Source: Nostoc sp. XA010
GTDB lineage: Bacteria > Cyanobacteriota > Cyanobacteriia > Cyanobacteriales > Nostocaceae
DNA: 64,000 nt
Assembly (NCBI RefSeq): GCF_020829625.1
Contig: NZ_JAIVFX010000014.1
Span: 62,001 to 126,000 of the forward strand
Reading direction: 5' to 3'
Shown: positions 25,775 to 34,981 of the stretch, one piece after another
How positions within the stretch are numbered: position 1 is the stretch's first letter
Layout: each line of letters opens with the position of its first letter
The notes under the pieces: model-generated
What the model saw: the letters and a program-made list of their open reading frames with translations, nothing else
Databases searched by the model: none
Told to the model about the DNA's origin: nothing
Translations under genes and position numbers: made by a program

Positions 25775-27028
25775 TTGAAAGCATTTAATACCTTTGACGC
25801 CGAACTGCGGCGCAACCTGCTGGTTTTATTTACAGCAGGTTTATTATTCTGGTCGAGCATATCTTCGCTCTTACCAACCCTACCGCTTTACATCGATAAT
25901 GTGGGCGCAAGTAAGCAAGAAATTGGGATTGTGATGGGCAGTTTCGCCATTGGGTTATTGCTATCTCGCCCAATGCTGGGACGGTTAGCCGATGAACGCG
26001 GTCGAAAAATTCTCTTGTTGATTGGTACGATAGTAGCTGCGATCGCACCCTTTGGTTACTTGGCAACCCAATCTCTTGGGCTATTAATCTTGGTGCGGAT
26101 TTTTCACGGCATTAGCGTTGCCGCTTTTACCACTGGCTACAGTGCCTTAGTCGCAGATTTAGCTCCCACTGAAACTCGTGGCGAAATCATTGGTTACATG
26201 ACCTTAGCAACACCCCTTGGTTTAGCAATTGGCCCTGCCTTGGGTGGGTATTTGGAAGCTACAAGTACTTACGGGATATTATTTCTCTTCTGTGCCGAAT
26301 TGGGTTTTGTCGCTCTCTTGGAGATCATACAAGTCACGAATCCGCCAGTGCAAACACAACAGCAAACTGAAGAAAAGGGTCGCAACTTTTGGCAAATTTT
26401 GGGCACTCCAGGGGTGAGAGTTCCAACAATAGTTATGTTGTTGGTAGGTTTGTCTCTCGGTGCTGTACATACTTTTGTGTCGTTATTCCTCAAATCCACC
26501 GATGTGGACTTCAATGGCGGACTGTTTTTTACAGCTGCGGCAATTTCTAGTTTTAGTATCAGAGTGTTTGCTGGTAAGGCAAGCGATCGCTTTGGTCGTG
26601 GTTTATTTATAACATTTGGTATTTTTTGCTACATTTTAGCGTTAATACTGCTGTGGCAAGCTCACAGCGTGATGTTTTTCTTACTGGCTGCGATCGCTGA
26701 AGGTGCTGGTGGTGGTACACTCATCTCCATGATGGTCACGATGATGGCAGACCGCTCACTGCCCAAAGAAAGAGGACAAATTTTTGCTATATGCATAGCT
26801 GGACTTGACTTGGGAATTGCGATCGCTGCTCCTCTTCTAGGTATCATCGCAGAACTTGTAGGCTACCGCGATATGTTTGGCTATGGTGCTGTGATAACTT
26901 CTCTTGCACTTATCCTTTTCCTCACCCAGTCGAGCAAAAACCTATCCAACTCCCTCCGCTTTGCACTAGGTCTAGCTCCAGATGCCTACGCCTTGAACAA
27001 CCTAAAAGTTAGGAGTGATGAAATTTAA
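25775..27028 (+). CDS. MFS transporter
   Basis: 417 residues from TTG 25775, with twelve predicted membrane helices. The MFS loop 2-3 motif is visible as GRLADERGRKILL, with its repeat in the second half as GKASDRFGRGLF. The substrate is unknown; the pattern fits the drug-efflux or metabolite group. No ATG fits a full first helix, so the TTG start is the best choice but not certain. Its last codons lie within a long inverted repeat. Confidence 0.82.
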   Translation: MKAFNTFDAELRRNLLVLFTAGLLFWSSISSLLPTLPLYIDNVGASKQEIGIVMGSFAIGLLLSRPMLGRLADERGRKILLLIGTIVAAIAPFGYLATQSLGLLILVRIFHGISVAAFTTGYSALVADLAPTETRGEIIGYMTLATPLGLAIGPALGGYLEATSTYGILFLFCAELGFVALLEIIQVTNPPVQTQQQTEEKGRNFWQILGTPGVRVPTIVMLLVGLSLGAVHTFVSLFLKSTDVDFNGGLFFTAAAISSFSIRVFAGKASDRFGRGLFITFGIFCYILALILLWQAHSVMFFLLAAIAEGAGGGTLISMMVTMMADRSLPKERGQIFAICIAGLDLGIAIAAPLLGIIAELVGYRDMFGYGAVITSLALILFLTQSSKNLSNSLRFALGLAPDAYALNNLKVRSDEI

Positions 27029-27046
27029 CTCATCACTCCTAACTTT
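27005..27046. terminator. 17-bp stem over the MFS stop codon
   Basis: AAAGTTAGGAGTGATGA and TCATCACTCCTAACTTT are perfect inverted copies with an 8-base loop. The stop codon TAA falls in the loop. It can act in both directions between the MFS gene and the minus-strand tRNA gene. Confidence 0.7.
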
Positions 27047-27066
27047 CAACTCTTAACTTTAAAAAA

Positions 27067-27140
27067 CGGGCGAGGAGGGATTCGAACCCCCGACACCGTG
27101 GTCCGTAGCCACGTGCTCTAGTCCACTGAGCTACACGCCC
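27067..27140 (-). tRNA. tRNA-Arg (anticodon ACG)
   Basis: 74 nucleotides on the minus strand fold as a cloverleaf. The acceptor is GGGCGTG, the anticodon stem CGTGG/CCACG with loop CTACGGA, and the T loop GTTCGAATC. Anticodon ACG (read as ICG) decodes CGU, CGC and CGA. The acceptor has one U-U mismatch. CCA is not encoded. No intron is present. Confidence 0.95.
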
Positions 27141-27174
27141 TCACCGACAATCTATATTAACACGTTCTAACTAA

Positions 27175-27684
27175 ATGGCGCAAGATAATTTTCCATCTAA
27201 TTTTGCCAACTTAACCCATCTAGATCGCCAAGGACAGGCGCAGATGGTAGATGTGTCTGATAAAGCACCCAGCGTCCGCCAAGCAGTAGCCGCAGCCAAT
27301 GTGCGGATGCTGCCAGCCACCTTCGCCGCCATTCAAGCCGGAAACGTCCCAAAAGGCGATGTGTTGGCAACTGCAAGATTGGCTGGGATTATGGCAGCCA
27401 AGCAAACAGCCACTTTAATTCCTCTGTGTCATCCGTTGCCTTTGCAAAAAATCGCAGTCGAAATCATACCCGATCCCAAACTACCTGGTTATCAAATTCA
27501 AGCCACAGTCAAAACCAAAGCTGAAACTGGTGTAGAAATGGAAGCCTTAACTGCCGTTTCTGTGGCTGCTCTGACTTTATACGATATGGCAAAAGCCTTA
27601 GAAAAGTCGATTCAAATCGAATCAATTCGTTTAATCAGTAAGAGTGGCGGTAAATCAGGAGATTATTCCCCGCCAGAGCAATAA
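27175..27684 (+). CDS. moaC: Cyclic pyranopterin monophosphate synthase
   Basis: 169 residues. MoaC makes cyclic pyranopterin monophosphate in molybdenum cofactor synthesis. Family signatures are THLDRQGQAQMVDVSDK, LIPLCHPLPLQKI and GVEMEALTAVSVAALTLYDM, and the end SGGKSGDY. Length is normal. No other moa gene is near. The gene starts 34 bases past the 5' end of the divergent tRNA gene. Confidence 0.95.
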   Translation: MAQDNFPSNFANLTHLDRQGQAQMVDVSDKAPSVRQAVAAANVRMLPATFAAIQAGNVPKGDVLATARLAGIMAAKQTATLIPLCHPLPLQKIAVEIIPDPKLPGYQIQATVKTKAETGVEMEALTAVSVAALTLYDMAKALEKSIQIESIRLISKSGGKSGDYSPPEQ

Positions 27685-27706
27685 GCTACTCTATTTCACT
27701 CCCCAA

Positions 27707-28378
27707 TTATGGAAGATTATCAGGATCAATGCCGAGATTACGCAAATATGCTGCCAACTGTTCAGCGCGTTGACGTTCTTGTTTTAGCAATAACTCAGCC
27801 TGTTCAGCCCGTTGATTGAGTTCCAGGGAATTCAAAAATCTCTGTCCATCTGGACGGTAAATTTCTAACTCTCCAAGGCCCGTTTGAAATCTAATTCCTA
27901 AGCGGGGACTGAGCCAACCATCCATTTGCCATAGCTTATTCAAATGGTTGTTTTGCCGCAACCAGCCGTTTAGTTGAAAACTTTCAGGGTCGTATAAATA
28001 GTATTCTTCAACACCATAAGTATCGTAAAACTCCAGCTTACGCTCCATCTCCTTGGTATCATTACTATAAGAAAGAATCTCAAAGATTACTTGCGGTGGA
28101 ATATTATCTTCTTGCCACTGACGATAAGAATGACGTTTTCCCTTTGGTCTACCGAAGACAACCATCACATCAGGTGCAGTGGGTGTAATCAGCCGAGAAC
28201 GGACGGGATACCAGAGCAAATCTCCTGCAATCAAAACACGATCATTATTAGCAAACAGAATCTCTAAATTCTCCTTAATCAGGACAATCCAACGATATTG
28301 CTCTGTATTGTCTGCCATTGGTTTGCCGTCGCTATCTGGATAAAGGAGATCGGGGTCTATTTGCTCAAAGATCGTCAT
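27707..28378 (-). CDS. Uma2-family (DUF820) putative endonuclease
   Basis: About 223 residues from ATG 28378, preferred to the longer frame to 28414 because the family starts near this point. The PD-(D/E)XK elements are PDVMVVF, FEILSYSND and the lysine in MERKLEFYDTYGVEEY. The C-terminus is a charged helix (LLKQERQRAEQLAAYLRNLG), common in cyanobacterial members. Tens of copies of this family occur in Nostoc genomes and their role is unknown; nuclease activity is inferred from the fold. Confidence 0.85.
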   Translation of the reverse strand: MTIFEQIDPDLLYPDSDGKPMADNTEQYRWIVLIKENLEILFANNDRVLIAGDLLWYPVRSRLITPTAPDVMVVFGRPKGKRHSYRQWQEDNIPPQVIFEILSYSNDTKEMERKLEFYDTYGVEEYYLYDPESFQLNGWLRQNNHLNKLWQMDGWLSPRLGIRFQTGLGELEIYRPDGQRFLNSLELNQRAEQAELLLKQERQRAEQLAAYLRNLGIDPDNLP

Positions 28379-28502
28379 AGGATTTAACCCACAGGCTCTT
28401 GACTTCCAGTTCAATTATGACTGGTTGTAAGGGTCTAATAGCAACCAATGCCACAAAAACCTTAGAATGAATAGGGTCTATTTAAATCTGTAACAAATAT
28501 TT

Positions 28503-28760
28503 ATGCCTCCTCGTTGGCCTCGCAAACCCGATCGCAAAGACCCTGATTACCGCAAGATCGATGACCGGATGAATTTTGCCGTGCATGTAGCGATCGCTGC
28601 TACTATCAATTCTGGGTTATGGTTTTTCCACATCTTGAAAAGCACTACTTGGGAGTGGCTGCCTTGGGTGACTTTAAGTTGGACAGGAATATTGTTGGTG
28701 CATCTGATTTATATTAGTGCGATCGCTAACTACACCGAAACTCCGCCAAAATCCACCTGA
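28503..28760 (+). CDS. 2TM-domain small membrane protein
   Basis: 85 residues: a basic N-terminus (PPRWPRKPDRKDPDYRKIDD), then two membrane helices (about 26-45 and 53-75). It fits the 2TM domain family of cyanobacterial hypothetical proteins. Function unknown. Confidence 0.7.
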   Translation: MPPRWPRKPDRKDPDYRKIDDRMNFAVHVAIAATINSGLWFFHILKSTTWEWLPWVTLSWTGILLVHLIYISAIANYTETPPKST

Positions 28761-28879
28761 AGATGGATTACTCATGCTGGGGCGATTGTAACCTCTGGTA
28801 GTAGGATTAGGCTGTTAATTGAGCCATAATGTAAAAAAGCCTGAGATTTCGCACTTTTTCTTAATTTAGGGTTATTTTT

Positions 28880-29188
28880 ATGGCTAAGACTAACACCACA
28901 GAACTACTAGAAGCCCTAGCAGCTGAAATTGGCGAAAACGTCTACATAGACGTTGCCAAATGGCATCTTTATTTATCTAATGCCAAACTGCATACAGTTG
29001 TTGCCGAGCAACTGTATCCCTTAATTACTTCCAACGCTGTAAATGAAGACCGAGTTTTACAAGTCTTGGCATCGATTCCAATAAAAATTGGCGGCGGGAA
29101 ACGTGAAATTCCCTTAATCGATTTACTACCCCTGCAATGCCAAGTGAATTTAGTAGATATTCTAGAAAAATATCAACGTGATTTCTAA
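28880..29188 (+). CDS. DUF3181 family protein
   Basis: 102 residues, matching the short cyanobacterial DUF3181 family (AAEIGENVYIDVAKWHLYL, then IKIGGGKREIPLIDLLP). It is soluble and almost restricted to cyanobacteria. The function is unknown. A TTTTTATGGC start context with AGGGTTA upstream fits initiation at 28880. Confidence 0.8.
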   Translation: MAKTNTTELLEALAAEIGENVYIDVAKWHLYLSNAKLHTVVAEQLYPLITSNAVNEDRVLQVLASIPIKIGGGKREIPLIDLLPLQCQVNLVDILEKYQRDF

Positions 29189-29470
29189 TCGCTAAAACCA
29201 AGATTATTTTAGTTGGACAATTTTATTAATCAGCATTCCCTGATTCGATTTTAACTTCGATATTAGGTATATATTTGCTGTATTTATTTTACAAAAATGA
29301 ACTCCACAGATACACACAGATGAATCTCGTCTAATTTATGTGTAGATATCTGATAAAAATTTCCTTTAACTAAGGAATCTCCGCGTTCAAAATCGGTTCA
29401 CATTTGAGCGAGGCGAGTTTATTTTAAGACTCGCTTTGAACATTCATGCAAATTCATTGAGGCAATTTCT
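29189..29470. other. Intergenic region, no gene seen
   Basis: A 282-bp AT-rich gap. It contains CTCCACAGATACACACAGAT, of the ACAGAGACACAGAG-like dispersed type, and no clear hairpin or gene. Confidence 0.5.
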
Positions 29471-29686
29471 ATGCTTTTACAAGTCAAAGATAGTGGCGAA
29501 TTGGTAAAGATTGTTGAGATTCAGGAATTAATTGACCCAAATAATGATGTTGTTCACGCAAAAGACCAAGAAGGTCAAGAAGAACAGCAACCTGAAAGTT
29601 TTAAAAAAGAAAATCTCGTTTTTCCTTCAGGTGAAGTTTTACCACGCTGTTGGTTAGATGCTAACTATAGACACGACAACGCTTAA
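29471..29686 (+). CDS. Small conserved cyanobacterial protein
   Basis: 71 residues, acidic, without a membrane helix. I recall similar short cyanobacterial proteins with the LVKIVEIQELIDP opening and the LPRCWLDANY ending, sometimes labelled acetyltransferase without clear reason. A GAGGCAATTTCT leader precedes the ATG. Function unknown. Confidence 0.6.
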   Translation: MLLQVKDSGELVKIVEIQELIDPNNDVVHAKDQEGQEEQQPESFKKENLVFPSGEVLPRCWLDANYRHDNA

Positions 29687-29784
29687 TTATTTTCAAGTCA
29701 CTTGAGTTAGAGGGTTCATGTAGTAATTTTCAGAGTGATTTGTTTGTAGCAAACGGCTCCAACACCGCTTTTCCTAATTATTTA

Positions 29785-29819
29785 CACATCCCCGGCTTCT
29801 TAAAGAAGCCGGGGATGTG
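29785..29819. terminator. 17-bp stem hairpin between convergent genes
   Basis: CACATCCCCGGCTTCTT and AAGAAGCCGGGGATGTG form a perfect stem with a 1-base loop. It lies between two convergent genes and can end transcription from both sides. The same sequence type is a dispersed repeat in Nostoc genomes. Confidence 0.65.
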
Positions 29820-29854
29820 GCTTTTCACAAAGAATTTATGATTGTTATATATAT

Positions 29855-30337
29855 CTATGTTCCAGATGATGATGCAGCTTTTTCTCCTACTGTCACCGTT
29901 TCATTCTGCTGAAATTTAGGGAAAAATGTCTTAACAATCCAGTCAGTCAAGATGTGAGATAGTAATCCCATAGGACCAGCAAACAAACACAGTGCAAGGG
30001 AGTGAATTGTCCAAATACCTGTTTTTTGCCCTTCCCAATAAATCCAGCGACCGACAAATAAATCCATTACTAAAAAATGAATCCAACCCGTTGCAGCAGC
30101 CGTTTCATCTGTAAAAAATCGAGCAATATCGGCTAATTGGGGATTCGATAAAGCTTGAGCATTTTCTGGCGTAATGCTGTTGATAAACAAATACACATAC
30201 GCCCCAGCTAACAGCACAAAAGGCAAATATGATGACATAATCTGCCGTGTAACTTTCCAATTTGGCAATAAAATCATCAATGCCCAAAAAGGCAAGACAA
30301 AAAGATTGGCAACGTTAAATAGTTGAGAGATAGTCAT
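29855..30337 (-). CDS. ABA4-like (DUF4281) membrane protein
   Basis: 160 residues with four membrane helices. The segments FWALMILLPNWKVTRQIM, WIHFLVMDLFVGRWIYWEG and GPMGLLSHIL are those of the ABA4-like family. The plant ABA4 protein is needed for neoxanthin formation; in cyanobacteria no such product is expected, so the role is open. The C-terminus is a short soluble tail. Start ATG 30337. Confidence 0.82.
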   Translation of the reverse strand: MTISQLFNVANLFVLPFWALMILLPNWKVTRQIMSSYLPFVLLAGAYVYLFINSITPENAQALSNPQLADIARFFTDETAAATGWIHFLVMDLFVGRWIYWEGQKTGIWTIHSLALCLFAGPMGLLSHILTDWIVKTFFPKFQQNETVTVGEKAASSSGT

Positions 30338-30434
30338 ACTTTTGTAAAGTGTGGAATTAACTAATGATTCATAACTCGCAACTTTCCGAAGATAAATCCC
30401 GACAAATTTTACAAAGTCTGGAATCTGGGTATGT

Positions 30435-31475
30435 TTATAAAGCTACAAGTTGTGATTCGATTTCGGAAGACTTCAAATCACGACCGATGAAAACTAAGCG
30501 GGTTTGCCGTGCCTCTTCGGGCTTCCAGGGGCGATCGTAAAATTTATCAAATCGGGTTCCCACGCCTTGCATCACTAAGCGCATGGATTTATTTGGCACT
30601 GCCACAAAGCCTTTAATCCGGTAAATTTCTTGTTCTTGTGCTAATTTTTCTAACTCCTGTTGCAGCTTTTCTGGATCAAAGGTACGATCCAAAATTAAAT
30701 TAGTTGAGATAATTTCTTCGTCGTGATTGTGGTCTTCTTCTGTATCGTGATGACTAGGACGAGAATCTAAATTGTCTTCGACTGCGGCTTGGAATCCTAA
30801 TAATATAGATGCATCTAGTTGAGAACCATTGCTCTCGACAATCTTCACCACTCTGGGCAACTCTTGCTTAATCAATTCCTCAACTCTAGCTTTTGTCTCG
30901 GCATCTACCAAATCAATTTTATTTAACACCACTAAGTCTGCACAAGCAAGTTGGTCTTCAAACAGTTCTTGCAAGGGTGTTTCGTGTTCTAGACTATCAT
31001 CTGCTTGTCGCTGGGCTGCGATCGCATCTAGATCGCTAGCAAATGTTCCCGCAGCTACCGCCGCACAATCTACCACGGTAATTACTGCATCCACAGTGGC
31101 GGCGTTGCGAATTTCTTGCCAACGAAAAGCCTTTACCAATGGTTTTGGCAACGCTAAACCAGAGGTTTCAATCAAAATGCAGTCGATGCTATCTCGCCGC
31201 TTGATTAACTCTTGCATCATCGGGTAAAACTCTTCCTGCACGGTGCAGCATAAGCAGCCGTTAGTTAATTCAAAGATATTACTGTCGCCCTCACCATCTT
31301 CCGGGCAAACTTGACAGGATTTTAATAATTCGCCATCAATACCGAGTTCGCCAAATTCATTGACTATAACGGCAATACGCCGTCCTTGATTGTTTTGTAG
31401 CAGGTGGCGAATTAGGCTGGTTTTTCCACTACCTAAGAAGCCTGTAATCACTGTGACAGGAATTTTCGTAGCCAT
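30435..31475 (-). CDS. CobW/COG0523 family GTPase, putative metal chaperone
   Basis: 346 residues. The G1 loop is GFLGSGKTSL, the metal-binding CxCC motif is GCLCC in LTNGCLCCTV, and LNKIDLVD is G4. A histidine-acid stretch (HHDTEEDHNHDEE) between the GTPase and the C-terminal CobW_C domain is typical of zinc or cobalt-handling members. It probably inserts or delivers a divalent metal; the metal is not known. No cob genes and no clear Zur box are seen beside it. Confidence 0.9.
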   Translation of the reverse strand: MATKIPVTVITGFLGSGKTSLIRHLLQNNQGRRIAVIVNEFGELGIDGELLKSCQVCPEDGEGDSNIFELTNGCLCCTVQEEFYPMMQELIKRRDSIDCILIETSGLALPKPLVKAFRWQEIRNAATVDAVITVVDCAAVAAGTFASDLDAIAAQRQADDSLEHETPLQELFEDQLACADLVVLNKIDLVDAETKARVEELIKQELPRVVKIVESNGSQLDASILLGFQAAVEDNLDSRPSHHDTEEDHNHDEEIISTNLILDRTFDPEKLQQELEKLAQEQEIYRIKGFVAVPNKSMRLVMQGVGTRFDKFYDRPWKPEEARQTRLVFIGRDLKSSEIESQLVAL

Positions 31476-31985
31476 ATTTTTGCCTGATGTCCTCAGTATG
31501 GTAAGTTTTACGCATTACAAACTTAAATACTGAGATTAAGCTTGGTTTGAAGATTGACTTAGTTATTTTAAGCTGAAAGTCTATGGTAAGCCTGAAAATT
31601 TTGGCGCTACTGTTGAGTTGAGGTTTAGCTGAGATATTGCATCTGCCCAATCTCCTGCCAGAGAATTTATTCTCTGTCTAATAGCTTAAATCCCTGCCAT
31701 CAACGAGTTTAGTCCTCTTGAGAGGACTTTCGCTATTAGCCATAGTGTTTCTAACCTATGGCGGGTTTTGAAACTGGTGTAATATTTGAATTTGGTATTG
31801 ATTAAACATAATTGAGGGGCAATCTCCCCATGCTTGCTTTCACCAATAAAAAGCAGTCACAAGGCTATTGCCCCTAAACATTTTGAGCGTCAATCGCTCT
31901 TTCCCCAGAAACAGCTATGAATTATCTTTCATCAGGCTATCTGAACTTATGACTCCACACACCATACTCCGCAATCTCAACACAG
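31476..31985. other. Intergenic region with two hairpins
   Basis: A 510-bp gap. At 31711-31728 AGTCCTCTTGAGAGGACT is a perfect palindrome, and at 31740-31761 CCATAG and CTATGG form a second small stem. They belong to a composite repeat common between Nostoc genes. I see no gene; the last 100 bases follow the heme oxygenase gene. Confidence 0.55.
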
Positions 31986-32702
31986 TTACTCAGCTGTGAC
32001 GAGTTCAGTACTGCCGCGTGTACGACGCCGTGTGAGGCTATTGTAAAGCATTACCCCGATAGCCTTAATCAAATTGCCTTCCAATTCCTGGAACATCTTC
32101 ATGTTCGTGCCAAAGGCGGCGTTAGCTTCATCAACGATGCGATCGGTGGTAGCATCGTCGAGGGGTAATTCATCCAAAGTTTGACGATATTTGGCTTTGA
32201 ATGCCTTCTCGTCAGGAATCTCTGGAAACTCATAAAAGGCTGTTCCTTGTCCATCAGACAAATTCATCGCCGTTACAGCAATATTCTTGAGAATTTGTCC
32301 CCCGGATAAGTCACCCAAGTAACGAGTATATGAATGAGCTATCAACAGTTCCGGTTCTGTGGCAGATATTTCTCGGATGCGCTTTACATAAGCTTCCCCT
32401 GCGGAAGATAGTTTGATTTGCTCTCGCCAGTTAGCACCAAAGTAATAACCCAAGTCTTGCTCTAGGGTATACTTGCGGTTTAGCTGAGGAAAGTTAATTT
32501 TAGAAAGAATTGGATGCTGGCTATGCTTCTCCATTTCCTCTTCCATCGCTGAATAGACGAAGTAGAAATTAGCAACAAGTTTCCGGTAAGAGTTTTTCTC
32601 GACTACTCCTCTTAAAAAGCACTTGACAAAACCTACATTTTCTGCCATTGTGTGGGCTTTCTTAGTGCCTACACGTAGTTTGGTTGCTAAATTGCTGCTC
32701 AT
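31986..32702 (-). CDS. ho1: Biliverdin-forming heme oxygenase
   Basis: 238 residues. It opens heme to biliverdin IXalpha, iron and CO, the first step to phycobilins. The proximal heme histidine is in KKAHTMAENVGFVKCFLRG; HSYTRYLGDLSGGQILK is the distal-helix signature with its conserved glycines. Length agrees with cyanobacterial HO1. A long AT-rich leader lies upstream. No bilin reductase gene is next to it. Confidence 0.95.
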   Translation of the reverse strand: MSSNLATKLRVGTKKAHTMAENVGFVKCFLRGVVEKNSYRKLVANFYFVYSAMEEEMEKHSQHPILSKINFPQLNRKYTLEQDLGYYFGANWREQIKLSSAGEAYVKRIREISATEPELLIAHSYTRYLGDLSGGQILKNIAVTAMNLSDGQGTAFYEFPEIPDEKAFKAKYRQTLDELPLDDATTDRIVDEANAAFGTNMKMFQELEGNLIKAIGVMLYNSLTRRRTRGSTELVTAE

Positions 32703-33278
32703 ACTAAATTTCTCAACTTTAAAAAGTTAACTGTCGGAGTTTAAATTCACTAACGGCTAAAAAAGCCATTAAAACGTTACCTTAAAACTATTTGATGAGG
32801 ATTTATATTAAAATTTTTTAAGTCGCCATATTTTTGTATTTTTTTATACAAAAATGACGGTAAGAGGATATAACTTTGCATTCCGGTGTTTTGATTTTTT
32901 TGTTGTTATTAGCTGAATTTTGCTTTGATTCTCAGCTCTCCTGAAAAACACTTATGATTAAACACACGCAACATTTATTACAGCTTGTTCTTGGTTAGTA
33001 GCATTGCAAAGTGTGAACTAATCCAGATAAAAATCAAGATTAAGGTTGAGGGCATACATAAAAAGAATAATTAGCTAAAATGTGGAAGCTTTATTGATAA
33101 CGTAAAAACCAATACTGACTTTATCAAAGATTTACAATAACATCGGCATAAATTACGTATTATTACGTAATAGTAGCTTAATCTAGAATGAATTTCTAAA
33201 GAGAAAAAGCATGTCGAAATTGCTGAATAAAGTCTTAAGTGCTGTTTTTCAGTGTGATTGTGTGGAGTGTTTAAAAAT
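32703..33278. other. Intergenic region between divergent ho1 and glmM
   Basis: A 576-bp AT-rich gap holding both promoters. ACGTATTATTACGTAATA (33151-33168) is a short imperfect palindrome that could be an operator. I recognise no RNA gene or coding frame. Confidence 0.45.
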
Positions 33279-34748
33279 ATGGTTTCATCTATAACTCGGA
33301 CACCGGGCATTCCGGGGGATTCTGCTTCCAAAGTTGATGCATTGAGCAAAGGGATTGAGAGCAGTTTTGCACTGAATTTAATTCCATTACCAGCAAATCC
33401 CTTATTTGGTACAGATGGAATTCGCGGACGAGTCGGAGAATTACTAAATGCGCCCCTAGCATTGCAAGTTGGTTTTTGGACAGGGATTGTTTTACAAAAT
33501 CATGCTACTCAAGTAGGGCCAGTCATTCTCGGACAGGACTCCAGAAACTCCAGCGATATGCTGGCAATGGCTTTGAGTGCAGGGTTAACAGCAGCAGGAT
33601 TAGAGGTCTGGTATTTGGGATTATGTCCCACTCCTTGCATTGCCTATCTGACCAGCATCAGTGATGCCATCGGCGGAGTGATGATTTCTGCCAGCCACAA
33701 TCCCCCAGAAGACAATGGTATTAAGATTTTTAGTGCCAATGGTGGAAAGTTACCGCAAATATTGCAGGCAGAAATTGAAGCGGGACTGCGTGGCCAAATA
33801 TCACCTATTGCTATCAGTAATTGCGGACGGCATTACTCACGTTTGGAGTTAGTCGGGCATTATAGCGAGGCATTGAAAAAACCCTTGAACGGTGCCCTAA
33901 ATCTTCAGGGAATGAAGATTGTCTTAGACTTGGCGTGGGGAGCAGCAGTCGGGTTAGCACCATCAGTATTTACAGAAATGGGGGCAGAGGTAATCTCCTT
34001 GCATAACGAAGCAGATGGCGATCGCATTAATGTTAACTGCGGTTCCACGCACCTAGATATTCTTGCAGCCACAGTACAAGAACACAACGCCGATATCGGC
34101 TTTGCCTTTGATGGCGATGCTGATCGCGTCTTAGCAGTAGACAATACTGGCAGGCAAGTTAACGGTGATTACATTCTCTACTTATGGGGACGACACTTAC
34201 AACAAAACCAACAACTGCCAGACAACCTGATTGTATCTACAGTTATGGCTAACTTAGGCTTTGAGAAAGCTTGGCAAAAAATTGGTGGTAACTTAATTCG
34301 TACCGCAGTCGGCGACCAATACGTACAAGCCGAAATGTTGCGGACTGGGGGAATGCTGGGTGGCGAACAATCAGGTCATATTCTTTGCCGTCATTATGCG
34401 GTAACTGGAGATGGCTTATTAACAGCATTACACATAGCATCTTTGGTGAAAGAGGCGGGTGTTCCCTTTAGCGAATTAGTAGATCAAAGCTTCCAGACCT
34501 ATCCGCAATTGTTGCGAAACGTGCGAGTTGTCGATCGCGATCGCCGTTTAGGATGGCAAGATTGTCAACCTGTGCAAGAAGCGATCGCTCTTGCTGAAGC
34601 TGCAATGGGTGATTCCGGCAGAATTTTGGTTCGCGCCTCTGGTACAGAACCAGTAATCAGGGTTATGGTAGAAGCTGCCAATGCTGAACTTACCAACTAC
34701 TGGACAAATGAATTAGTTTCAAAAGTCCAACAGCATCTGATGGACTAA
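33279..34748 (+). CDS. glmM: Phosphoglucosamine mutase
   Basis: 489 residues from ATG 33279, preferred to the upstream in-frame GTG/ATG-like starts. GlmM turns glucosamine-6-phosphate into glucosamine-1-phosphate for peptidoglycan and polysaccharide precursors. The phosphoserine loop is ISASHNPPEDNGIK, the metal loop FDGDADRV, the sugar loop GEQSGH and the phosphate site RASGTEPVIRVMVE. About 40 extra N-terminal residues precede LFGTDGIRG, as in other Nostocales. It lies just upstream of the polysaccharide cluster but is closed by its own terminator. Confidence 0.94.
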   Translation: MVSSITRTPGIPGDSASKVDALSKGIESSFALNLIPLPANPLFGTDGIRGRVGELLNAPLALQVGFWTGIVLQNHATQVGPVILGQDSRNSSDMLAMALSAGLTAAGLEVWYLGLCPTPCIAYLTSISDAIGGVMISASHNPPEDNGIKIFSANGGKLPQILQAEIEAGLRGQISPIAISNCGRHYSRLELVGHYSEALKKPLNGALNLQGMKIVLDLAWGAAVGLAPSVFTEMGAEVISLHNEADGDRINVNCGSTHLDILAATVQEHNADIGFAFDGDADRVLAVDNTGRQVNGDYILYLWGRHLQQNQQLPDNLIVSTVMANLGFEKAWQKIGGNLIRTAVGDQYVQAEMLRTGGMLGGEQSGHILCRHYAVTGDGLLTALHIASLVKEAGVPFSELVDQSFQTYPQLLRNVRVVDRDRRLGWQDCQPVQEAIALAEAAMGDSGRILVRASGTEPVIRVMVEAANAELTNYWTNELVSKVQQHLMD

Positions 34749-34788
34749 ATTAGGTATTATCTAAGCTTTTAACAAGCGCCAATTTTAC

Positions 34789-34839
34789 GTCACAGCTTCT
34801 ACTAATGACCAAAGCTGGTTAATTTGTAGAAGCTGTGAC
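34789..34839. terminator. 14-bp stem after glmM
   Basis: GTCACAGCTTCTAC and GTAGAAGCTGTGAC pair perfectly around a 23-base loop, 40 bases after the stop. A T-rich stretch follows. Likely transcription end of glmM. Confidence 0.65.
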
Positions 34840-34981
34840 ATTTGTATTTGCATTGTTAGATCATGCCCGATTTATTACTTGTCAACAAAACTCACCGCGT
34901 CAAGATAATCAGTCCTGGCGTTCCTCTGAACGTGTTATTATTTATTTCGAGATTCTTAGCTATATATTCTAAGATAATATT